Of a stretch of DNA of 64,000 nucleotides, positions 25,285-36,735 are shown one piece after another (within the stretch, counting starts at the first letter, position 1; every line of letters begins with the position of its first letter). The stretch spans positions 46,406,102-46,470,101 of the forward strand of contig CM059563.1 of the NCBI GenBank assembly GCA_030386875.1, in the 5' to 3' direction. A program made the position numbers and the translations under genes. The notes under the pieces are model-generated. The model made no database searches and was not told where the DNA came from. It worked only from the letters and a program-made list of their open reading frames with translations. This DNA comes from Morinoia aosen (Eukaryota > Arthropoda > Malacostraca > Amphipoda > Talitridae).

Positions 25285-25790
25285 TCAGCTGCTGTCATTT
25301 ATGCGAGCGAATACCATTAATGAAGTGTTTGCAAGTGAGTTGCAATGGGAAAGTAACAAGTTGGTCCTAAAACTCCTGCCGCATGCGCAGCAAGACAAGT
25401 ACCGAAGACTCGAGTAGTCTGTGTAGTCGAGCCCATGCACGTACTCAGACGCACACTGTACGCAATTATATTTGTAAATGACAGGTGAGAGCATGTCTTT
25501 AGGTGTTTTATCTGTATAAGTGAAACGTGATCCTATTCTATACGTACTATCTAACACCATTTTAAGATTAATTCGTAGAAAATATCTTGACAGAAATAAG
25601 ACAAGTTCATTTCTAAGTTTCTCTGATTGTAGGCCAAAGAACGGAAGCGAGAAAGATATTCTTTTGTACGAGCGGTAGGTACTGTTACATTTGGATAAAA
25701 CTTAGTGTTAAACTCGTTTTTAATACAAGAATCTACTAGCCTGGATGGAAGACCATTGATGCGAAAAAAAAAAATTCAAATTCCTTACGG
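25285..25790 (-). pseudogene. Penelope-like retroelement remnant (C-terminal GIY-YIG region)
   Basis: Read on the minus strand from about 25790 down, the sequence gives INGLPSRLVDSCIKNEFNTK, then FYPNVTVPTARTKEYLSRF, and after a frame change SRFTYTDKTPKDMLSPVIYK followed by YNCVQCASEYV. This matches the order seen in Penelope-like elements between the reverse transcriptase and the GIY-YIG nuclease: a linker, a K.P..M.S.V(I/V)YKY.C..C motif, then the start of the nuclease. After SEYV a GSTT-like segment continues only in another frame. At least two frame changes make this a dead 5'-truncated copy. It lies antisense to the receptor. Assigned by motif memory, not by search. Confidence 0.7.
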
Positions 25791-26911
25791 ATTGCTTGAA
25801 TTGTTGAGAAGACACAAGAACCCCATGACACAAAGTTTTAACCCCGTTGAATTTGAAACTTGATGTACAATCGCTGAAAAAATAATATTCCTAAGCCCGT
25901 TAAAATTTGCTTACGGTAAACAGAGCTTTGAAACCTACCAACTTTTCGCTTGATATTTGCTTCTAAAAATGAGAGACAACTATTCTTTCCAATGTCCTTT
26001 AAAAGCTGAAAAATCCTGCTCTAGTCACTGGTGAATTGAACATAAGCATTTTTGTTTTGAACCACACGAGCAAACACATTGGCGCGCGTACAAGGCTCGC
26101 TGGTTCAGGGATGACTGGGTCATTCTGCCACGCCGGGACTTCAAAAAAGAAACTAAAATTGCACAGCGAAGAATAAACTTGAGCGATCTAGAAGAGCGGA
26201 AGGGAGAAGTTTCTTCAAAAGTTGGAAAAAGGATCTGGGAGAATTTTTATGAATACTTTTTATGATATGTTTTATTACCTTGGAAGGCTAAGGAATAAAA
26301 AAAATACCTAGAAATGAATTTAAATAAATTTTTTTTAGATATCCCAGTGCTCAAATACGAGCTAGAGACATGTGGTATTTTATAAGGAATGTTATCGCAT
26401 TTCGATCGATCAAATTATAATTTATAGATGAATTCGCCTGTTTTGTTTTCGTAATATTCTTTGTAAGCAAACTCAGTTGCATACTCAAGTTTTGAATTAA
26501 TCTCTGTGTATTAAATTGCTCTCACTTGATCTGAGACTAGCAAGTATAGCAGGTCAATAAGTGTAGACTCGTGCCACATTAATTTTGTAAAAACTCACTA
26601 AAGAAGTCAATTGGTTTCATAGAGGTTAACACATTCAAATGTACGAAAGAATCATTTTCATCACCTCTGAACATACATCTGAACACACATACATCTACAA
26701 TAATTACCCCCGATTTCGAGACCAGTAGGCAGAATTCAACCTGCATTTGAGTTCTTCCGATTTTGAAATTCCGCTTGAAGAACTTTCCCCGCATCTCGGT
26801 CGCGAGAGAGGACGTTTCAAGTAAAATATCTACTTGTTATTCATGACGTGCGAAGGGAACATCAAAAGATAGCAGTGAACTTAGTTGAGGACTCATTCTA
26901 AAAGCGGGGAA

Positions 26912-26917
<6 letters not shown>

Positions 26918-26947
<30 letters not shown>

Positions 26948-27225
26948 AGGCATCTACGGATGCTTTATTTCCAATCAAGCCTGATACATACCAACTTGTA
27001 CATTGGATTTCCAAATGCCTGATATCTAACGCCAGGACGTTTTCCCCCTGTCAAGACCGGTACCCATTTCAGACACCTGGGTAGAGTGGGGTATTGTGCT
27101 TGGAATTTTTCTCCTATACCCAACAGAGAAATTCGATACCACCAGCGCCGAGATTCGATCCCGGGTCTGCCGCACGGCGGCAGAAACCTCTAGCCCCACG
27201 GCTATGGCGAGCACCATACACCCAT
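26918..27225 (-). mobile_element. tRNA-derived SINE with (ATT)n tail
   Basis: On the minus strand an A-box-like ATAGCCGTGGGGCTAG (27190-27205) and a B-box-like GGGATCGAATC (27152-27162) form an internal Pol III promoter in a tRNA-like head. The CTGCC/GGCAG anticodon stem is still visible. A unique body of about 200 bp follows (with GGTGTCTGAAATGGGTACCG), ending in an ATT trinucleotide run at 26918-26944. Head, body and simple-repeat tail are the definition of a tRNA-type SINE. I saw no clear target-site duplication. Open frames of 62-82 codons across it are incidental. Confidence 0.8.
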
Positions 27226-28029
27226 TCCACTTCAATAGAGATATTCGTCAGCAACAAGCAACTTTTTTGCAAAATTCAGTAAATTCTGAAAATTTCCATT
27301 TGCGGAAATATTTCACTGAAATAACACCATCTTCCTATGAATGATTCCTTTCTCTTAGAGTCAATTTTTCCTAGCACAATTTTGTTGTTAATTTTGTGAA
27401 TCTTAAGATTTGAAGCTTTTGAACTAAATGCAAAGGAAATAGCACTGTAAGCACCCTGTACATGCTTTCGAGCCTTTGTTTTTTTTTAATATTTTTAATT
27501 TCACTTGCAAGATTGATACCGCATCCAGTAAAAGGCTTCTAGGGTGAAATATGTGGCTAATTATTTTATTGAACATTTATTTCGTATGATTGAAAATATA
27601 TCGCAAATACAGCAAATATTTATGGATTTTCTCATACATATGAAAATTCATGAATTCAGACTCTTGCTTCAGCACAACAAATAATTTTGGAAAAAATTCA
27701 TAAAATATCTAGGAGCTGCAAAAATATCTAACATATTAATATTACAGGGAACGGAATAGTTCCTTTTTAGGCGATACGTAAATAACTGCCTGCTCTCCAT
27801 GCCCATATTGGGAGATCTAAGGAAGTCTTACTAAAAAATAAATAATTGTTAAACAGTAAAAAAGACTACGTTGAAGTCGTCTTAAACGTTGGCCGTATAT
27901 TTATGACTTGCAAAATATGAGGCTTGGAATGTTTAGGATAGCAAATCTGACTTAACTCAAAGAAGAAAATCTCACTTAGTTTAGAAAAATGCGACGTAAC
28001 AATCAAGAATTCGTTGATATGCATTACAA

Positions 28030-28470
28030 TCTATACTATAATAAGAGCCGCGTCCGTCCGTCTGTCCGAAGCCACAGCCTGCAGTGTGTGATGAGCGTAT
28101 CTGTGATACAAGCTCCAGCCCTAATATTTTGACGGGCCGTGCTCACGCGGCCTTATCAACTCTCGAGAAATTGATTTTTTTTACGGAGTTTCTTTCGTTT
28201 CACCTTCATTCTTATTTCAAATAAAGGAGGGTGGACTAGTTTCGGATAATATAAGCAGTGCGTGTGACAGAAGTTTATGCATGTATGAGCTGCAACAGGG
28301 CGTGAAACCGATTTAAATTAAATCTCAGCAAGTCCAAAAACCTGTGAAAAAGATTGCTCATATAAGCACCTGCTGCCAACCTAATGCTTTTCTGTATCGG
28401 GCTCCACGTTTGCATCAGGGGCAGGCAGAATTGCCTGTACAAAATGTAAAAGAAGTACTCGGCACACTAG
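28030..28470 (+). mobile_element. Possible non-autonomous Helitron
   Basis: Starts TCTATACTATAATAAGAG after an A and could end in CTAG followed by T (28467-28470), the ends expected of Helitrons, which insert between A and T without duplication. A perfect six-base hairpin CAGGCA-GAAT-TGCCTG lies at 28422-28437, but it is about 30 bases from the end, farther than the usual 10-12. A CCGTCCGTCTGTCCG run follows the 5' end. No helicase. The family is a guess from termini. Confidence 0.35.
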
Positions 28471-31400
28471 TTTATGGTAAAAAGTAAAATACCTATTTAA
28501 AAATCCTCATTATTTACTAACGATTACAATGTAACCATAGCCACTAATTAGCCAACAAGGAAATGAGCTGCTCCTGAACACCTTCAATGAGAATGCAGTG
28601 AGTTTTTCCTGAAAAAAACTTGGATTTTCAAACTTCAAAGCTTAACTCGATATTGCTGCGACGCTCGAGGAGATTTTCTGTAATTAACGGGTCCTTTATT
28701 CTGGTTTTGTAAACAGCTCTTTATAAATGGCAGGATGTGCAATTTAGGATTAAGATCCGGAAGTGAAAATTTGAAGATTTTTACTAGTAGAGATAAAAAA
28801 GCAGTTCGGTTACGTGTCTTCCGTGCTTTAGGCTTATTGTCTGCACATTTTTCCATTGAATGCATTAATTTAAGCGAAATGAGGGGCGAAATTAGACTAC
28901 TAAAAGTTCATGCCATATTGCTCATTGAATGTCGATTTCTTCCCGAAATGACCAGCTATCGTATTAAGCCTGACAACATTTCTGTAAACCTTGAAACTTT
29001 TCTCATTTTCTGGGAACTTAGAAACGTTTCTACTTTTTATGAAACGTGAAACTTTTCTCGTTTTCTATCGATATGACTCAGAATTTTAATATGACTCTGA
29101 ACTCAACGAGCGTTGGTGTGTGGAAACAAAGGAAACGGCATCGTCAGTACTATGACAATGAATTGAGAGAAAACCATGATTAAATTTGTGCGAATAAATT
29201 GTCTCTCACTTTTTCAATGACGGTTCAAAAATACCTTTCTTTCAAATTCCTTCTACTTACGTTGAAAGTCAGACTACTCATATTAGTGACACTATTAAAA
29301 GCCGTTACTCAATATGCGAGAGAAATATGAAGTTATGTGGAGTCGTTTTAAATCAGGCGGCTAGCCCATTAGTTATACGTTAGTAAATCTGCTTACCTAT
29401 TTTCTCCGCATCATTTGTGATTCTATCCGCTATCTGCCGAAGCTATACGTAGGCAGTGCTGATGGCCGAAATCCAGACGAAAAAGCCAGCCTGAGTAGTA
29501 GATGCATACTAAAACTCGTTTCATTTACGTTCAATCTATGGCTTTTGAGGCAGTTTCCTACATTCATGAGACCATTAAGAAACTTACCAAAATATCCTTA
29601 GTAAACGCGAGACTGGAGGAAATTTTAAAATCTAGTTTCTATGTAGAAACTCAGTTACATCACCTTTGAACGTCGTTCATCACGTGAAACAAGGCCTTCA
29701 GCTCCAGCCAAAGACTGCGAAACAAGCAAGCACTCCAGCAAAGAATTTCATGGATGACATGCTTTTCCAAGGTGTACATTTTATCCCCTACTTTGCAAGA
29801 GACTGAAATATATTCCCTGAATAATCGAAAACGATGATCTCGTTGAAAAATACCTCGATCTTTAAATCCTTAGCAGGTGCAAATTATTTCGGCTTTGAAG
29901 ATGCTCGTTAGAGCTCGGAAATTTAATTCCAGGTTCTTTTCTTGAAGTTTTGTTCGAATTCAGAGAGAGATTGCCAGGAAAATACGAACAGCGCTCACTT
30001 CAGTCAACCAATTACAGGGCTTAATTTTTTGACTGCAAAGTTCGTTGAAATGAGCACCGCCAACATTCACTTGTTAGAAATACGATGGATTAAAGGTGAT
30101 AAATTTCAGACAATCGTAGAATGCGATCTTGAAATGATGAAACAACGTTAACGATAAGTCTCTTGTAAAGATAAAATAAATGAGCTCGAGCTTGTTTATA
30201 CCTCATTTTCTTATTCTTATTTATATTCTTATTTAGCTATCTTATTTCTTATCCGTTTTTAAAATATTTTCTATCAGAACTTTGAGATTATTTCACTCAC
30301 TGTACAGTCATTGTAAACTGGGTTACCAGACGCACTTGCATGAATTTATCACCGGCATCAGAATCACGAAGGAATTTCCACTCGGCAGTGAACTTTAATA
30401 ACTATTCAAGGTACAAATTGGTTATGAAATAAAATGTATTAGAACTGTTTAAATCAGTGTACTCGTATTTTGAAACTTATGAGGGCTGTAAAGGATTAAT
30501 GAACTACAAACATGTTACACGAATTTTCAGTATGTTTCTTACTTTCTTTCACGGTGTTTTCATACATCCACTCCATGATGCTATTTTTTGTAAAAAAAAC
30601 AGCGTACGCGTTAAGTGGAGTTTAGGCTTGTAGTCCAACGGCACTTATGAGCAAGAAGAACCGTCAGTGTGTCTCTTGATTAACCCTCAAATACATGTAA
30701 TTCTTTCCCAATTTAAATATACATACGTCTGACGCGAACGAATTTCCATTTATAGTTCGTGACAGACGACTAAATTCAAATTGTGAAGCATGAAAATTTC
30801 CCAGGTTGCGAGTTAAATCAATGAACGTCGGCGAAATTGTAAGCAATTACAGCCTTAAAGATGATGAACTACAGCAATCTGGACGACGGCAGTTTGCTGC
30901 GGGGAGAATTCCATTGCTTGTTTCTGTCAGTCCTTATTCTGCAAGCTCTGCCTGCTTCTGTCAGTTCATGTCTTATCAGCTCTGCTTGTGACTGTCACCA
31001 TCGGCGTAGTATGCTATTGTCGTAATGCTACCGTGAGAAATTTCAGTATTTCCAGCGTACCTGTCAAGAATGTTTAAAACTTGATAGCTCCATCAGCAGC
31101 TCCCAAGTTGTATCTACGTCGTTCATTTAATTTCAGGTTCTACAATTCTATGTAGTTCATGGACCTCTCAACAAAATATTTACACATCAACTAGCGCAAT
31201 TTACTAATATATCGTGACTGTACAATGAGGATAAATTGATCAATGTTGATTTGCAATCTAAAAATGTCATTTCATGAGCGATTTTCGATGTTTTGTATGA
31301 ATTCGCAAAGGAATAAACCTGATTCACTGAAAGATCTACACAATAGTGTCGGCTACATTTACATTATAAACAAAATAATAACACCGAGGCTTTTATGTAC

Positions 31401-32529
31401 GACATCAAAGTTTCATGAGTGACTTAAACATCGATCTATAAAACCGTGGCTCCAAGAAGAATTTTTGAGAGCCACCGACGTCTGTCAGTGTTTTCTTGAT
31501 GAGTTTCTATCTTAATACTTTTGCTACACGAAACTCGACAAACAAGAGTGCATCGCTCTCTTAGAAGTGAATAAAACAGGCGCATGCAAAACTGAACAGC
31601 CAATACGTTATTAAATAACGTTGTTAAAAATTCAAACGCATTATCCACACGCTTGAATTACAAGACACACGAGCGGTGCAGGTGATTTTCACGCAGATCA
31701 ATCCTGTGAACTACTAGTTACCGGAGCACATTAATACAGTCATTAAGGCTTATTATATTACTATTTATTCATAGACGCTTAATATATTTTAAAAGCAAAG
31801 TATTTATTCCAACAGCGTAAATACAGAGCAACAGCTTGCGTATGAATTGTGATTGCCTTGTGATTCTGTCTTCCTGAGTTTGACATAGCGTGAGATGAAC
31901 AGGATTTCTGCAAATTAACAGCCGAAGCTCCAGGGAAATCTCGGGAAACTGTTGTGGGAATCTCCTGCTGCCCGACGCAAACGGAACGTCTCCATCAGGT
32001 TGAAATATAAATTGATTCTATTGAAGATACCCAGAATTTGTCATTATATGCATATCATTCTCCATTTCGCATACTGCGGCTTTTGGGCAAAATTCTTACC
32101 TGCACTCTCTTAAGGATACTCCGATTCATCTTCACATTTATAAGTCAAAATTTAAATACACATCAAGTACCCAAACCATTTAATTTCGCGCGTGAGAGAT
32201 AATTTCAAAAGTGAACTGAACACTTTCAACTTCTTATTTGTGATTTGTAACGAGGCATGAAAAATTTTTCATCGAAAGATCCATTAACATGAAAATACAA
32301 CATCATATACCTTCCATTTGCAAATAAACATCATAATAACAAATCATTTGTTGAGCTATGTACGGCACATGCTGTACACGTGTACTGATATAGCAACGAC
32401 ACATGGTGCACACACATGCTAATTTATCATTGAGGTTTGGTCCGAATAACTTGGCTTGTGGTATATGCGTCGAGCGGTGAATGATAATGTTCAAACAAAG
32501 ACATCATGCCATGCTTTGCGTGTCCCCAG

Positions 32530-32744
32530 GAGGAAGAGCCGATCGTGTACCACAACGACAACTGCACGGAACACGTGATCGCGTTTTACTGCAAGGAGCA
32601 CCACGACGTGTGGTTTGTTGCGTATCAGGTGCTGGCTCTCTTCGTCATCCCAGCTCTGCTGATGATCTGCTGCTACACTGCAGTCATCAGGGAGCTTTGG
32701 AAGAGCACCAAGAACATATCAGCCCTCACCAACTCCGTCCGCAG
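32530..32744 (+). CDS. Class A peptide GPCR, exon with ECL2-TM5
   Basis: Follows a CCCCAG acceptor (AG at 32528-32529) in phase 0, which matches the previous exon. It begins EEEPIVYHNDNCTEHV, an acidic second extracellular loop with an N-C-T glycosylation sequon and two Cys (NCT and FYC), either of which could pair with the TM3 Cys. TM5 runs roughly from WFVAYQVLALFVIPALLMIC (with the conserved TM5 Pro) through CYTAVIREL, then WKSTKNISALTNSVR opens ICL3. The donor is AG|GTGAGG after 32744, phase 2. Confidence 0.93.
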
Positions 32745-35700
32745 GTGAGGCCGTTGTATAAGTTCTCTTTGTTTCACTCATGCAGCACACTCCAGCATGT
32801 ATGAGACTCTGTAATATGTTTCGATTAACACAACAAGGGTAGCATACCGGAGAAACTGGCGGATTACGTGTCACTCTAGTCAGTCCTTGAAGAACAGCTT
32901 CATATTGAATGAGGCTGCCACTGTCAGTTCCAGTACACTCGATCCTCGAGTTATGCGATATCGTCTAATGCAGACCTAGACGTATACGGATATCAGTTTT
33001 GCCTGGAACCAAGTATCTTATCCTTTAAGTAATTCGTATAAATTTTTAAAGCATGAGCGAAGGTTATCATAACGACTTCGTATATCTTAAAATTCGATTG
33101 TATACCTCTATGCTTGAGAGGTTATGTAATATCAGGTACTTACGCACATCAAAACCATAGAGGGAGAGAGTTGATGTAGAGAGGCGTAAAATTTGATTAC
33201 GGCACTCACCCACAGTAACTTCTCTTTACACAACGCTGGAAAAATTATTTCGGACGATCTGGAAATATTACGTGGTCTGGAAAGAGAGAAAGTTTTATTC
33301 AACTAAGTCGAAGAAAGGTTTGGCCTGTTGCGTCGAAGTGAAAGTTCTAGGATCACAGAAATTGTTGCAGCCGTGGGCTATTTGCGAATCAGATAATCTA
33401 TTCAGGATTTGATGGCACTGTCAGCGAAATTATTCACGGGAGCTTCTCTGTATTCTGCCTCAATGTCAGAATTGGAGGCAAATTTCTCCTCTGTGCAAGC
33501 TCATTAATGTGTTAGGAAGCCTTCAAAGGACCAGTGAATAGCCTACCAGAAATTCAAAAAAATAATCTGCCGGCACTGTCACCTCAGAATTTTGGCGTCC
33601 ATCAGACTTGTGATTTTGAAGCTTGGTCAGCTTTAATTTAGGGAAATTGCGCTCTGTTCTCAGATACTGAACAGCGTTTGTAAATCTGAAATACATTGAT
33701 GCTTTGAATACGGCACTAGCACACTGTGTTAACAATTTAATTGGTAGCTTAAAAATTATTGTGGGTTTATGCTATTTCAACGTTTCCAATAACGAACACG
33801 TAGTAACTGTATAGTTGAATTAAAAAATGAATGCAACTCTCTTGAAATTTCCTGACTGGGAAAATAGATGCTGCCAAATGAAGTTTAATTTAGCCGCAAT
33901 AACCATAGCCGGAGGTTATTAATTCCCTTCTCATGAAGTTTGCTTCAATCAGTCGGCAAACAAAATGCCAAAAGCCCAACTAGATTTCGCACGCAGGATG
34001 GTACAGACGCTGTGAAGGCCTTAAATGATAGATGCCATTTAAAGTTAAGGCAAAAATTATCCTTAAAATAAATCGAGTTAAATATTTTGTTACGTACGGT
34101 AAATTTTTTCGTAAAAGTTCCTAGATTGAGACGAATTGCAAATTATCGTCCCCGGGGTATTTCAAATCCATTTGTTTCGAGACGCTTTACATTTCATTCC
34201 TTTCATTCCCAACACACTTTGTTCAACGTAACCATGATACAACACTGACGTAATTCCAGAAGAAATGATTCATTATTGTGTAGAAGACACGTTTGTGATG
34301 AACATGCGAATTTCGCACTCTCCCGTGCCCTGCTGCAAGAAGACCTTGCAGCTACGACACAAGGCGATTATGGAGCTTTACGACGGACCCTTGGACAATA
34401 ACGTGGAATTTGTTGTAAGCCCTTAACTTTGTTGCGGGAACTGAGTAAGACGAGAGGCCTTACATCTCTCTGTTCTAACTTTATTTCTCCAGCAATGAAT
34501 TACTTACAGGGCCTGGGGCTTACGAAATGTGCCGTGAAATCCGGTCGTCTGCAGCTACCTCAATTACGTTTACATTTATCGCATATAAGTTAGGATATGA
34601 CAAAGGAATCATTTGTTTGTTTCCTCGCTGCCATGTTTTAAAGAAAGACCGTAGTGCCTCATTTTTTCCATTCATACGAAAAAAATTGGATATGTAATAC
34701 GTCAACAGGCCTTTTAATTTTTAAGAAAAATTTAAGGGTTTATAATTCGTTTTCAAGTTGTCCAGTAAGAAAATGAAATACGGCATACGGGGTGAAAAAT
34801 TGGGTAAAACAAATACAGTTATTATCGTAGAATTACTTCTTTAAATATAGTCTTTCTTGATCGTATTCATGTTCAGAGTAAACATGCATGGCACAACGGT
34901 AAATGATGAAATAATAAAATTGTTCAGTGGATTTTAAGTCACTTTGGCTGTCGATGTATAAAATGTAACTATATATATATGTATATATATATAAATGCAT
35001 TTTATATGCCAATTTCATCGGGAGAACTACAACTGCAGACGCAATATATTTAGTCAATTCTATTTGAGGAAGGTATACGTGTGGATGCATCGCTTCAAAC
35101 GAACCATATTTCCCTGATGAGACAATATTCAAAGGTCCTTGAAGGACAGGGATAAATTTGCTTGTACGACGGTAGGTCAATTGATAACGACGAAAGATGT
35201 ACAACGTATTGACCATACTTGTTTTTTGAGACATAAAATCATCGTGCAAGAAACAAATGGGTTTAGTCTGAGGCGTAAATGAAGAAGAAATAAAACAATG
35301 GTGACGCTTAAGAAAATTCCTGAAAAAATGTAACGCTGTCTATTGAACAGAATTTTGGCGATCTTGTGAATCAGAACTGCAGATTTTAGGGAGAAAATAT
35401 GTAACAGTCTAAAAAGTCCAGGCTGAGGCATTACCATTCATATTTACTTCCACTACAGGGTGCAAATAAAGGTCTGCTTCTATGGAATTTTGCAGTGGGT
35501 AAGGAAATGATTAAAATTTGATTGGATGATAATGTATGCATTATTTTAATATAGTTTTAAAATATCTGCAAAATTTCAAACGGTAGCAATAATGTTTTCT
35601 TTTTAATTTGCAACGCTGGAGCAATTTTCTACCTGCGTGTCGTTGCTAGATTGTGAAATTTTAGATTACACTAAAAGATTCCTCTCTACTGTTGTGCATT

Positions 35701-35879
35701 AACTTACATTAAACTGAATAAACGTCCTAGATACGCCCAAATTAATATGACAAATATCTCGCCACATAAATTATCGACGATTTAAGGTGAATAGAAAATT
35801 GCAATCTTACAATTTTTAACCGCATGCATTTTAACAATTCGCAATTTTAATTCCGGATTTCTCATTTTTGAAAATACAG
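32745..35879 (+). other. Receptor intron between TM5 and ICL3 exons (3135 bp)
   Basis: Phase 2 GT-AG intron. It contains a GC-richer exon-like island near 34260-34415 (listed separately) and an AT dinucleotide run near 34973-34993. The rest is AT-rich with nothing I recognise; a 138-codon minus-strand frame at 34833-35249 has no known domain. Confidence 0.75.
34260..34401 (+). other. Exon-like island, possible alternative exon of the receptor
   Basis: After an AG at 34258-34259 the sequence is compatible with the open receptor phase: one base completes the Arg codon and 46 further codons are open before TAA at 34399-34401 (RNDSLLCRRHVCDEHANFAL and on). It is noticeably GC-richer than its surroundings. 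A second frame is open past the stop to a GTAAGC donor at about 34415. If spliced in, it would end the receptor inside ICL3. The acceptor lacks a strong pyrimidine tract, so this is speculative. It could equally be a remnant of an unrelated gene. Confidence 0.25.
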
Positions 35880-36735
35880 CTCAGCTGGCAGTGAAACATA
35901 TCGCCTGAAAATTCGTCATTCCAAAATTTGCAACCCTCGACGGCTTCTTAATCCATCATCTCCGGCTATGGGTATTCAGTCGTATTCTAATTGCGACCCG
36001 GGGTCTCCGCTCCCTTCCATATCTGATCCATTCGGCGATCAGGAAGACTTCGCTGAAAAGCGACCATTCGACGACGACGTCCAAGAATCAGGCTTTACTG
36101 TAGGACGCCCAATTCTGAGTCTTGATTGCGAAATTCCTCAGTCTTCCTCGGCAACTCTAGACTCAGTGAAAGCCTTTGGCTTGGAAAAGCCGTCGGTGGC
36201 GTCAGGAGCAGCACTGCCGCTTTATCTTGATTACGACACGATGTCGGACGTGACTGAACACACTTCGCAAGCAACTCGCACGAGCGGTCTCTCTTTCCCG
36301 AGGATGAACTCTTTGTCCTGCGGCAGATCTAACACAATCTCAGGCACCAGAAACAGCAGCAAAGGTAAGAGCACCTCAGCCGTTATATTTTCGCCCAAAG
36401 AAGATTTTCAAGCGGCGGAAGAAGACGCAACAGGCGGGAATCCTCGGCCGAGTGTGGGCACGCTTCACAATCTGAAAAGTCCCATTGGCCTCCGCGCTAG
36501 TATGAGAAATCGACATAGTTTTGGCTCAACCAGCCATAATGGCGGACTCAACTACAAGGCTGCTCCCTTTGAGGAGAACGTTGGGAATTTGAGAGAGAAA
36601 AAATCTAATCCCCGAGGGATGTTCGGTCATCGCCGAAGTCGGGCATCGACCGCCACGGGCAGCACGCACTGCCGTGAGGAGTGGAAGATGCCGCCCATGG
36701 CCAAGAGGGAGGATGTCAAGAAAACAAGAAAGCAG
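35880..36735 (+). CDS. Class A peptide GPCR, exon for a very long ICL3
   Basis: The acceptor AATACAG at 35873-35879 fits the phase (one base completing Ser), then SAGSETYRLKIRHSKICNPR. An alternative in-phase acceptor ends at 35891. The exon encodes about 285 residues with no membrane segment, rich in Ser, Asn, Gly and charged residues, so it forms nearly all of the third intracellular loop. It contains candidate basophilic kinase sites such as HRRSRAST. It ends KREDVKKTRKQ at a CAG|GTTGGT donor after 36735 (phase 0), and K-K-T-R-K-Q is the usual run into TM6. The ATG at 35968 is internal, not a start. A loop this long is at the high end for class A receptors. Confidence 0.9.

Larger units (their letters stand above)
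15804..32529 (+). other. Receptor intron between TM4 and ECL2-TM5 exons (16726 bp)
   Basis: The largest intron in the window, phase 0. No additional receptor exon is needed, as TM4 joins ECL2 directly. It carries several degenerate tandem repeats, a diverged duplication, two tRNA-like (SINE-type) heads, a Penelope-like remnant and a possible Helitron, listed separately. The better-identified retroelement insertions (Penelope-like and both tRNA-derived sequences) lie antisense to the receptor. Stretches 28500-32500 and most of 29000-31900 show nothing I can name. Confidence 0.8.

Noticed and set aside
34833..35249. 138-codon minus-strand frame in a receptor intron
   Set aside because: No known domain, crosses an AT dinucleotide run, no neighbouring exon.
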